Positions 1 to 7,498 of a stretch of DNA of 64,000 bases are shown here, in pieces. The stretch's first letter is position 1. Each line of letters begins with the position of its first letter. Source of the DNA: JAXDAY01 sp034679345 (lineage in GTDB: Bacteria > Eisenbacteria > RBG-16-71-46 > CAIMUX01 > VGJL01); contig JAXDAY010000004.1 of the NCBI GenBank assembly GCA_034679345.1, positions 62,001 to 126,000 of the forward strand. Direction: 5' to 3'. The translations under genes and the position numbers were made by a program. Under the pieces are notes generated by a model that was given only the letters and a program-made list of their open reading frames with translations, had not been told where the DNA came from and did no database searches.

Positions 1-294
1 CGCCGCATCAAGAATCTGAAGCCGCCGGCCGGCGTCGCCGCGCGCCTCCGGCGATCATTTGCGTGGATCTCGCTCATCCCCGCGGGGTTCCGCCGCGCGC
101 GCAATCGGAGGCGCGACGGCACGAAGCCTGCTGATTGAAGACGAGCGCCGGCACGTGCGGCGCCTGATGCGCGGGGCGGGCGGTTCAACTGAAGGTCGGC
201 TCCCTCGATCGACTGCCACCTGGATCGAGGTCTCGAAAGACCGGGCAGCCATGGAACCCCAGCCGGTCGAATCGCCCGCCCGTCTCCGTGTCCT
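1..294. other. Left edge, no recognisable gene
   Basis: One frame on the plus strand is open from base 1 to a TGA at 136-138 and could be the last 45 codons of a gene that begins outside the window. Its Arg-rich translation (starts RRIKNLKPP, ends GTKPAD) matches nothing I recognise. The rest of the stretch up to the icd stop codon shows no RNA gene, repeat or convincing terminator. Confidence 0.2.
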
Positions 295-1548
295 CTAGAG
301 TTTCACCGCCGCCATGCTCGCGATCAGAGCATCGCCGAATCCCGAAGTGGAGAGCAGGCTCGCGCCATCCATCAAGCGGTGGAGATCGTAGGTGACCTGC
401 TTGCGCGCCACCGTGAGCGAGAGCGCCTCGCGGATCGCCCGCGCCGCTTCCGGCCATCCGATGAAGTCGAACATCATGGCGCCTGACAGGATGACCGATC
501 CGGGGTTCACTTTGTCCTGTCCCGCGTACTTCGGCGCGGTGCCGTGGGTCGCCTCGAAGACGCCGATCTCGTCTCCAATGTTCGAGCCGGGAGCCATCCC
601 GAGACCGCCGACCTGGGCGGCGCACGCGTCGCTCAGGTAATCGCCGTTCAGGTTGGGCGTGACCAGGATCTCGTACTCGTCCGGGCGCAGGAGGACTTGC
701 TGGAAGATCGAGTCGGCGATGCGGTCGTTCAGGAGGATCTTGCCCTTCGGCAGATCGCCTCCGTCCAGGTCCGCCTCAGTGACGACGCGGTCCGCGAACT
801 CCCGCTTCGCGATCGCGTAGCCCCAATCGCGGAAGGCCCCCTCGGTGAACTTCATGATGTTCCCCTTGTGGACCAAGGTGATTCGCTTGCGGCCGTTCTG
901 GATGGCGTAGCGGATGGCCATGCGTACGAGCCGCTCGGTCGCGAAGATGCTGATCGGCTTGATCCCGATGCCGGAATCGGGGCGGATCTTCTTGCCGAAT
1001 CGCTCTCCGATGATCCGGATCAGCTCCCGCGCCTCCTCTGTGCCCTGCGCCCATTCGATCCCCGCGTAGACGTCTTCGGTGTTCTCGCGGAAGATGACCA
1101 CGTCGAGCTTCTCCGGCGCGCGCACGGGGGAGGGGACGCCGCGCACCCAGGAAACCGGCCGGACGCAGGCGTAGAGGTCGAGCTCCTGTCGCAGCCCCAC
1201 GTTGAGGCTACGGATGCCGCCGCCGATGGGCGTGGTGAGCGGCCCCTTGATCGCCACCCGGAACTCGCGAATCGCCTCGAGGGTATCGGCCGGCAGCCAG
1301 GTGTCCGAACCATAGAGGCGAGTCGCCTTCTCGCCGGCGAAGATCTCGAACCAGACGACCCGCCGGTCGCCCCCGTAGGCGCGCTGGACGGCCGCATCGA
1401 AGACGCGCTTCGACGCGCGCCAGATGTCAGGCCCGGTCCCATCTCCCTCGATGAAGGGGAGGATCACCGTGTCGGGAACGACCAGCTTGCCGCCTTCGAT
1501 CCGGATCTTCTGTCCCTCTCTCGGCGGGACCAGACGTTGATAGGCCAC
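295..1548 (-). CDS. icd: NADP-dependent isocitrate dehydrogenase
   Basis: Oxidatively decarboxylates isocitrate to 2-oxoglutarate in the TCA cycle (cytoplasm). The 417-residue protein has the family hallmarks: LPFIEGDGTGPDIW near the N-terminus, the substrate loop SLNVGLRQELDLY containing the Ser that AceK phosphorylates in enterics, VIFRENTEDVYAG, and HGTAPKYAG. In the last motif the Lys-Tyr pair is associated with NADP rather than NAD use. I place the start at GTG 1548 because GGAGG sits 8 bases upstream (GGAGGTGCGAGAGTG); an in-frame ATG at 1602 would overlap the upstream gene and adds 18 residues foreign to the family. It lies 19 bases behind the acyl-CoA dehydrogenase gene and is probably co-transcribed with it. 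Confidence 0.95.
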   Translation of the reverse strand: MAYQRLVPPREGQKIRIEGGKLVVPDTVILPFIEGDGTGPDIWRASKRVFDAAVQRAYGGDRRVVWFEIFAGEKATRLYGSDTWLPADTLEAIREFRVAIKGPLTTPIGGGIRSLNVGLRQELDLYACVRPVSWVRGVPSPVRAPEKLDVVIFRENTEDVYAGIEWAQGTEEARELIRIIGERFGKKIRPDSGIGIKPISIFATERLVRMAIRYAIQNGRKRITLVHKGNIMKFTEGAFRDWGYAIAKREFADRVVTEADLDGGDLPKGKILLNDRIADSIFQQVLLRPDEYEILVTPNLNGDYLSDACAAQVGGLGMAPGSNIGDEIGVFEATHGTAPKYAGQDKVNPGSVILSGAMMFDFIGWPEAARAIREALSLTVARKQVTYDLHRLMDGASLLSTSGFGDALIASMAAVKL

Positions 1549-1567
1549 TCTCGCACCTCCTTCGGGG

Positions 1568-2734
1568 CTATCGAAAGGCCTCGATGCCCGTGATGGCCGC
1601 ACCGATGATGAGGGTATGGATGTCGTAGGTGCCCTCGTAGGTGTCGACCGACTCCAGATTGCACATGTGCCGCCCCGATGCGAACTCGCCGGTGATCCCT
1701 CCCGCGCCGAGGATCTGGCGCGCCTCCCGCGCGACCGCGAGGGCCATCCGCACGTTCTCGCGCTTGGCGAGGGAGACCTGCTCGGGGCGGACCCTGCCGG
1801 CCTCCTTGAGTCGCCCGAGGCGGTAAGCCAGGAGCTGGCCCTTCGTGATTCCCGCCACCATGTCGGCGAGCTTCATCTGGACGAGCTGGTGCTTCGCGAT
1901 CGGTCCGTCGAACTGGACGCGACCGAGGGAGTGCCGCAGCGCCTCGTCGAAACAGGCCATGGCGGCCCCGATCGCCCCCCAGCTGATGCCGTAGCGCGCC
2001 TGATTCAGGCAGGAGAGCGCCGCCTTGAGGCCGAGGGCGCCGGGCAATCGCGCCGCCTCGGGGATCCGGCACGACTCGAAGACCAGCTCCGAAGTGATCG
2101 ACGCCCGCAGGCTCCATTTCTCGTGGATCGGATTCGCGCTGAATCCCGGAGTGCCCCGCTCGACCAGGAACCCGGCGATCCCTTCATCGACTCGCGCGAA
2201 TACGACGGCGATATCCGCGATCCCGCCGTTGGTGATCCACATCTTGGAGCCGTCAAGAACCCAGTCCCCGCCATCGCGACGCGCCCGGGTGCGCATCGAC
2301 GCCGGATTCGATCCCGCGTCCGCCTCGGTCAGCCCGAAGCAGCCCACCGCGCGACCCGCCCGCAGCTCGGGGAGCCACCGCGCCTTCTGCGCCTCGCTGC
2401 CGTAGGTGTGGATCGGCCACATCACGAGCGATCCCTGGACCGAGGCGAAGCTGCGAAACGCCGAATCCCCGCGCTCCAGCTCTTGCTGGATCAGCCCGTA
2501 GGCGACCGCGCCGAGATCGCTGCTCCCCTCTCCCGGGATGCCGGGGCCCAGGAGTCCCATCGCGCCCATCTCGGGGATCCGATCGAGCGGGAAGCGGTCC
2601 TCGCGGACCCACTCGCGGATGCCGCTCAACACGCGGTCCTCGACCCAGGCGCGAACGGTGTCCCGGATCATCCGCTCATCGGAAGTGAGAAGCTCGTCGA
2701 GATCGAAGTAATCGATTCCGCGGAACTCGGGCAT
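1568..2734 (-). CDS. Acyl-CoA dehydrogenase, glutaryl-CoA dehydrogenase type
   Basis: FAD-dependent acyl-CoA dehydrogenase of 388 residues, the normal length for the family. The flavin and substrate motifs CFGLTEADAGSNP and KMWITNGGIADIAVVFAR are present. The C-terminus (TYEGTYDIHTLIIG, then AITGIEAF) matches glutaryl-CoA dehydrogenase, where the Glu of TYEGT (E367 here) is the catalytic base. That would convert glutaryl-CoA to crotonyl-CoA plus CO2 in lysine, tryptophan or aromatic degradation. The assignment to glutaryl-CoA is family inference; a short-chain acyl-CoA substrate is the main alternative. It is first in a two-gene minus-strand operon with icd. Confidence 0.85.
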   Translation of the reverse strand: MPEFRGIDYFDLDELLTSDERMIRDTVRAWVEDRVLSGIREWVREDRFPLDRIPEMGAMGLLGPGIPGEGSSDLGAVAYGLIQQELERGDSAFRSFASVQGSLVMWPIHTYGSEAQKARWLPELRAGRAVGCFGLTEADAGSNPASMRTRARRDGGDWVLDGSKMWITNGGIADIAVVFARVDEGIAGFLVERGTPGFSANPIHEKWSLRASITSELVFESCRIPEAARLPGALGLKAALSCLNQARYGISWGAIGAAMACFDEALRHSLGRVQFDGPIAKHQLVQMKLADMVAGITKGQLLAYRLGRLKEAGRVRPEQVSLAKRENVRMALAVAREARQILGAGGITGEFASGRHMCNLESVDTYEGTYDIHTLIIGAAITGIEAFR

Positions 2735-2877
2735 TTGAAGCGACCCCCTGAACGCAAGATCGGAAGATATCCGGAGGAGCGGCTCAAGGCTGGGACGCTA
2801 GCAAAGGCGGCGGCGGCGGGTCAACGAAGCGGCCGCCGGGCCCGCGCAGTGTCCGCGAACGAAGCGAGAGGCGCGGA

Positions 2878-2907
2878 TTGACAGCCTTCGGTCCGATCGT
2901 GTAGCTT
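2878..2907 (+). promoter_or_regulatory. Predicted sigma-70 promoter of the rpsU-mutS2-dnaG-rpoD operon
   Basis: A consensus -35 TTGACA (2878-2883) is followed 18 bases later by TAGCTT (2902-2907); read as GTAGCT, the spacing is 17. Transcription would start about 95 bases before rpsU. The same TAGCTT -10 with a TTGACG -35 occurs upstream of the tRNA pair at 9329. Confidence 0.5.
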
Positions 2908-3006
2908 TTCCACCGAGTTGTGCCGCGGACCGAGTGGACGGTCCGATCTCAGGTTTCGGCTCGCTGGACCTTCAATCCTTCCACAGTGAGGGGGTGTTGA
3001 CCCGCT

Positions 3007-3201
3007 TTGCCAGGGATACGCGTTAAGGAGGGTGAGTCCTTCGAGAGTGCGCTGCGTCGATTCAAGAAGAAGTGCGAAAAGGCAGGCATCCTCGCGGACG
3101 TCCGCAAGCATCAGCATTTCGAGAAGCCGAGCGAGAAGAGGAAGCGCAAGGAGAACGCAGCGCGCCGAAAGGCCACTTCCTCCCGTTCTTCCAGAAGCTA
3201 G
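3007..3201 (+). CDS. rpsU: 30S ribosomal protein S21
   Basis: Small-subunit protein bS21, involved in initiation. The 64-residue product begins PGIRVKEGESFESALRRFK, as bS21 does, and ends in a basic, Ser/Arg-rich tail. The start is TTG at 3007. No other start is possible because an in-frame TGA lies at 2998-3000, nine bases upstream. A GAGGGGG ribosome-binding stretch lies at about 2988-2994. It heads the operon with mutS2, dnaG and rpoD, as rpsU heads the macromolecular-synthesis operon of enterics. Confidence 0.93.
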   Translation: MPGIRVKEGESFESALRRFKKKCEKAGILADVRKHQHFEKPSEKRKRKENAARRKATSSRSSRS

Positions 3202-3222
3202 TCCGAGGCACCGAACCTGTGA

Positions 3223-3249
3223 GGCCGGCCCGGCGACTCCGGGCCGGCC
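3223..3249 (+). terminator. Perfect 11-bp hairpin between rpsU and mutS2
   Basis: Arms GGCCGGCCCGG (3223-3233) and CCGGGCCGGCC (3239-3249) pair perfectly around a 5-base loop. There is no T-run, and the hairpin ends 6 bases before the mutS2 GTG. It could attenuate transcription after rpsU or occlude the mutS2 ribosome-binding region. The left arm is identical to that of the hairpin at 39121-39131. Confidence 0.55.
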
Positions 3250-3255
3250 GACTCC

Positions 3256-5682
3256 GTGAACGAACACATCCTCGATCTGCTCGAGTTTCCCAAGGTCCGC
3301 GCCTTGGTCGCCGAGCGAACCGGCTCCGCGCGGGGTCGACGGCTCGCCCTGTCCATCCATCCCGACACCGACCGGGGAAGGATCGCCGCGGCGCTGGAAC
3401 GGACGCGTCAGGCTGTAGGTCTCATCGTCGCCGGCCGCGATCCGGGTCCGCTCGAGGTCGAGGATCTAGGCGCGATGCTCTCCCGCCTCCGCCCCGAAGG
3501 AGACTTCCTGCAGCCCGAAGAGATCCTCTCGTTGCGGGGACTGATGATCGCCAGCACCCGGGTCCGCAGGACGCTCGACCAACCGGAAGTCCGTGACCGC
3601 TTCCCCGAGCTCTACGCGCTCGGGCTCCGCTTCGGGGACTTCGACGCGATCGTCCGCCGGTTGGAGGAGGTGTTCGATCCCGCCGGCGACTTTCTCGACA
3701 CGGCCTCTCCGAACCTGGAGAGGATTCGAAGGCGCCTGCGAAACGCCCGCGCCGAGGCGGGAGAGGCCCTCTCGAGCCTTGCTCGAAGGGAGAGCCGGCA
3801 TCCGGAGGACACCTTCGTCACTCTGCGGGATGGCCGCTATGTCCTCGCCGTCCGGAGCGAGGATCGCTCCCGGCTTCCGGGGATCGTCCACGGCCATTCG
3901 GGCTCGGGTCAGACGGTCTTCCTCGAGCCGATGCAGGCGATCGAGCGCAACAACGCGATCGCGGAGCACGAAGCGGAGGAAAAGGAGGAGAAGATCGCGA
4001 TCCTGCGGGATCTAAGCGCGAGGCTTCGTGACAAGGCCGAGGCGCTGCGAGAGAGCGATGATGCGGTGGCGGAGCTGGATCTCCTTCGCGCGGGCGCCCG
4101 CCTGGGTCTCGATCTGGACGGGAGAATCCCGTCCCTGAACGACGGTGAGCGGATCCGCATCGTCGCCGGCCGGCACCCCCTCCTGGCCGCCGCGGAGCGC
4201 GCCGGGGGGCCGCGTGTCGTGCCCCTGATGATCGAGCTCTCCGATCCGAGGAGGACCCTGGTCCTCTCAGGCCCGAACATGGGGGGGAAGACGGTCGCCC
4301 TCAAGACCGTGGGGCTTCTCACCCTCATGGCGCAGAGCGGCTTGCCGGTGCCGGCGGCGGACGGGACCGAGCTGCCGGTCCTGGACGGCGTCTTCGCAGA
4401 TCTGGGCGACGAGCAATCGATCGAGCGGGAGACGAGCACGTTCTCCGGGCATCTTCGCAACATCGCCCTGGCCTGGGAGAATGCGCGACCCGCCTCGCTC
4501 GTGCTGCTCGACGAGGTGGGAGGCGGAACCGATCCCGACGAGGGCTCGGCCCTCGGCCGCGCGCTGCTGGAGCTGATGACGGAGCGACGCGCATTCGTTC
4601 TGGCGACGACGCACCTCGCGGGGCTGAAGCTCCTCGCCCACGAGGACGATCGGATGCTGAACGCCGCAATGGAGTTCGATCCCGAAACGCAGCAGCCGAC
4701 CTATCGCCTTCGCATCGGAGAGCCGGGCCGCTCCCGGGCCTTCGAGCTTGCGCGGAAGATGCTTCCCGGAAGCGAGCTCCTGGACCGCGCCGAAGGTTAC
4801 CGCTCGCGATGGAGCGCCGAGCTCGACGACCTGCTCTCCCATCTCGAGCAGGAGCGCATCCGCCTGGGCGAGGAGATCGCCCGGGCCGACCTCGATCGGC
4901 GAAGCCTGCAAGAGGCGCGCGACCGGCGCGACCGCGAGGCGGAGCGATTGCGGGAGCGGCTGCGCAGAATTCGTGAGGCCCGGTGGGAGAAGACGGGCGA
5001 AGCGCTGCGCGAGGCCGAAGCGCTCCTCCTCGAGGTCCGCAGGATCCACGCCGAGGCCGTGAAGTCGCGCCGTTCGGGGGGCGCCGCGGGAGCGACTCGG
5101 ATCGAGGGCGGCGCCGATCTCGCCGAGGCCCTGGGCAGGCTCGGCGAGGCCGCCAGCCGCCTGCGCCGGCCGCGCGAGCCTCGAGGCGGTTTCCTGGAGA
5201 AGGGGGATGCCCTTCCCGGCCGCGAGGTCTACAGTGTCGACCTCAAGTCGATTGTGCGAATCGAGTCGGAACCGGATGCGGCCGAAAGGGTTTGGATCGT
5301 CCATGGGACCTTCCGGCTGCAGGTTCCGCTCTCGTCCCTGGTCCATCCTCCGGCAGGATCCCCGGCTGCCCCGATCCGGCGCCGGAAGCGCGTGGGACCG
5401 TCGCAGGAAGACCTTCCTCCTCTGGAGCGCGAGATCGACGTTCGGGGGCAATCCGCCGAGGAGGGGCTGGCGATGGTCGAGCGGTTCATCGACCGGGCTT
5501 CGATCGCCGGCGGGGCGGAGTTGCGCATCATCCACGGCAAGGGGAAGGGGATCTTGAAGCGGGAGATCGAGGAGTTCCTCAAGCGATCGCCGCTCGTCGA
5601 GTCGTATCGAATCGGCGAGCCCCGCGAGGGAGGTTGGGGAGCGACGATCGTCCTGGTGCGCTCCGCGCAGGTCGGAGGCTGA
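3256..5682 (+). CDS. mutS2: MutS2 family protein (MutS core ATPase with Smr domain)
   Basis: An 808-residue MutS2 homologue that lacks the mismatch-recognition domain of MutS. MutS2 proteins act on recombination intermediates and, in Bacillus, on collided ribosomes. Visible parts in order: N-terminal helical core, the ATPase with P-loop GPNMGGKT (about residues 339-346), the ST motif region DEQSIERETSTFSGH, Walker B LVLLDEVGGGTDP, a long charged coiled coil (about 510-620), and a C-terminal Smr nuclease domain (about 723-805) with DVRGQ and IIHGKGKG. The start is GTG 3256, directly behind a strong hairpin and without an obvious Shine-Dalgarno. It is followed 3 bases later by dnaG, so it interrupts the classical rpsU-dnaG-rpoD order. 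Confidence 0.93.
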   Translation: MNEHILDLLEFPKVRALVAERTGSARGRRLALSIHPDTDRGRIAAALERTRQAVGLIVAGRDPGPLEVEDLGAMLSRLRPEGDFLQPEEILSLRGLMIASTRVRRTLDQPEVRDRFPELYALGLRFGDFDAIVRRLEEVFDPAGDFLDTASPNLERIRRRLRNARAEAGEALSSLARRESRHPEDTFVTLRDGRYVLAVRSEDRSRLPGIVHGHSGSGQTVFLEPMQAIERNNAIAEHEAEEKEEKIAILRDLSARLRDKAEALRESDDAVAELDLLRAGARLGLDLDGRIPSLNDGERIRIVAGRHPLLAAAERAGGPRVVPLMIELSDPRRTLVLSGPNMGGKTVALKTVGLLTLMAQSGLPVPAADGTELPVLDGVFADLGDEQSIERETSTFSGHLRNIALAWENARPASLVLLDEVGGGTDPDEGSALGRALLELMTERRAFVLATTHLAGLKLLAHEDDRMLNAAMEFDPETQQPTYRLRIGEPGRSRAFELARKMLPGSELLDRAEGYRSRWSAELDDLLSHLEQERIRLGEEIARADLDRRSLQEARDRRDREAERLRERLRRIREARWEKTGEALREAEALLLEVRRIHAEAVKSRRSGGAAGATRIEGGADLAEALGRLGEAASRLRRPREPRGGFLEKGDALPGREVYSVDLKSIVRIESEPDAAERVWIVHGTFRLQVPLSSLVHPPAGSPAAPIRRRKRVGPSQEDLPPLEREIDVRGQSAEEGLAMVERFIDRASIAGGAELRIIHGKGKGILKREIEEFLKRSPLVESYRIGEPREGGWGATIVLVRSAQVGG

Positions 5683-5685
5683 GCG

Positions 5686-7437
5686 ATGCCCTCCAGAGGC
5701 AGCGACCCGTTCGTCGAGCAGGTGCGCGCCGCCACGGACATCGTCGGCGTGATTCAGGCCTACGTCGAGCTGCGGCGGGCGGGGCGCCGGCTTCGAGGTC
5801 TCTGCCCGTTCCATGGGGAGAAGACGCCCTCCTTCTTCGTGCACGAGGAGAACCAGACCTTCTATTGCTTCGGGTGCCAGCAAGGAGGCGACGTCTTCCA
5901 GTTCCTGATGCTCCAGGAGAAGCTCTCCTTTCCCGAGGCGCTCAAGATGCTCGCGGAGCGGGCGGGCATTCCGATCCCCAGGGAGCGCGCGCGCGAGCGC
6001 ACGGATGACCGGCTCGGGGAGGCGATGGAGGTCGCCGCGGAGTTCTTCAAGAGCCGGTTGCGCGCCCCCGAGGGAGAGGCTGCCCGGCGCTACCTGCATG
6101 GACGCGGATATGAACCCGCATCGATCGAGCGCTTCGGCCTCGGATGGGCGCCCGCCTCCTGGGATGCGCTGCTCAACCACGCGCGCCGGTTGCTGCCCGA
6201 GCGCGTCCTGGTCCAGGCGGGATTGGTCATCGAGGGGGAGCGCGGCCTCTATGACCGCTTCCGCGAACGCGTCATCATCCCGATACGCACGGCGGGGGGA
6301 CGGACGGTCGCCTTCGGGGGCCGGCTCCTGGGACCCGGAGAACCGAAGTACCTCAACTCGCCCGAGACCCCGCTCTACAAGAAGGGGACCGTGCTCTACG
6401 CGCTCGGGGAGGCGCGCGACGGGATCCGCCGGCGCGGGGACGTCCTGGTCGTCGAAGGCTATTTCGACGTGATCGCTCTGCACGCCGCGGGGATCGACTG
6501 GGTGGTAGGCACTTGCGGGACGGCGCTCACCCCGGAGCAGGCATCGCTCTTGCGACGCTACAGCGAGCGCTGGACCTTGCTCTTCGACGGCGACGCGGCG
6601 GGACGGGCGGCGGTGCACCGGGCGATGGGCGCGGCGGTGCCGGTCCATCCGGGCCTCCGAATCGCGCTCTGCCCCGAGGGTCTCGATCCGGACGACTGGG
6701 TGCGCCGGGACGGGTCCCAGGAGCTGAGCGCCGCGCTCGATCGATCGCTCACGCCGCTGCAGTTCATGGAGGCCTGGTCCGTGGACGAGCGCGTCTCCAT
6801 CGAGCGGCTCCTGCCGCGGGTAGCCGAGCTGCTCCGCAGGATCTCGGATCCATTGATCCGCGAGCGATGGGTACAGGAGGCCGCCGGCCGGTTTCATCTC
6901 ACCGAGTCGCGCGTGTGGGAGGTCGTCGGGCGTGTCAAGGCTTCCGCGTCGCCGCAGCCGAGCGTGGCTCCGACGCCGCTTCGCTCACGGGAGAAGGAGA
7001 TCCTTGCCGCGGCGATCGGCCGGCCCGATCTCGCCGAGGAGCTTCGGGAGATCTGCGCGGAGCTACCCGACATCGGCACGCGGTGTGTCGAGATCCTGGC
7101 CTGGATCGCCGCGAGGAATGAACTGGGCGTCGCGGGGACCGCCGCGATCCTCTCCCAGGCGAGCGACGATCCCTCCCTGGTGCGGGATCTCTCCTTCCTG
7201 CATGAGGAGACGGCGACCGACGACGGCTGGAGCGAGGGCGAGCCCGACCCCGAGGATCTCCTGCGGGGGATGCGGAGGCGGTTGCTCGAGCACCGGAAGC
7301 GGGAGGTGACCGACCGGATTCGCCGCGCGGAGGACCGCGGCGAGGACGTCACGCCGCTGCTTCGGATGAAGCAGGATCTTGCGGCGGCGCTGCGTGGGCT
7401 GGACATGATGGCTCCGCCCGATGCGGCGAACGAATGA
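5686..7437 (+). CDS. dnaG: DNA primase
   Basis: Makes RNA primers at the replication fork. The 583-residue protein has the N-terminal zinc finger (C40, H43, C61, C64; CPFH and FYCFGC), an RNA-polymerase core with TOPRIM motifs (VVEGYFDVIAL at about 254, LLFDGDAAGRAA), and a C-terminal helicase-interaction part starting around residue 440. The ATG starts 3 bases after the mutS2 stop, which implies coupling. No internal irregularities are visible. Confidence 0.95.
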   Translation: MPSRGSDPFVEQVRAATDIVGVIQAYVELRRAGRRLRGLCPFHGEKTPSFFVHEENQTFYCFGCQQGGDVFQFLMLQEKLSFPEALKMLAERAGIPIPRERARERTDDRLGEAMEVAAEFFKSRLRAPEGEAARRYLHGRGYEPASIERFGLGWAPASWDALLNHARRLLPERVLVQAGLVIEGERGLYDRFRERVIIPIRTAGGRTVAFGGRLLGPGEPKYLNSPETPLYKKGTVLYALGEARDGIRRRGDVLVVEGYFDVIALHAAGIDWVVGTCGTALTPEQASLLRRYSERWTLLFDGDAAGRAAVHRAMGAAVPVHPGLRIALCPEGLDPDDWVRRDGSQELSAALDRSLTPLQFMEAWSVDERVSIERLLPRVAELLRRISDPLIRERWVQEAAGRFHLTESRVWEVVGRVKASASPQPSVAPTPLRSREKEILAAAIGRPDLAEELREICAELPDIGTRCVEILAWIAARNELGVAGTAAILSQASDDPSLVRDLSFLHEETATDDGWSEGEPDPEDLLRGMRRRLLEHRKREVTDRIRRAEDRGEDVTPLLRMKQDLAAALRGLDMMAPPDAANE

Positions 7438-7466
7438 TTGCTCCGAAACCGATCTTGGAGCATAAT
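7438..7466 (+). promoter_or_regulatory. Predicted internal promoter for rpoD
   Basis: TTGCTC (7438-7443), 17 bases, CATAAT (7461-7466), located in the 61-base gap between dnaG and rpoD. A GCTCC/GGAGC inverted repeat (7440-7460) sits inside the promoter. A separate promoter in front of rpoD is also known in enterics. Confidence 0.45.
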
Positions 7467-7498
7467 AAAAGATTGAGTCGGAAAGGAGCGACGAACGC

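Noticed and set aside
4267..6897. An 876-codon open frame on the minus strand opposite mutS2 and dnaG
   Set aside because: It is a by-product of high GC; its translation has no family features and it lies fully opposite two well-supported genes.
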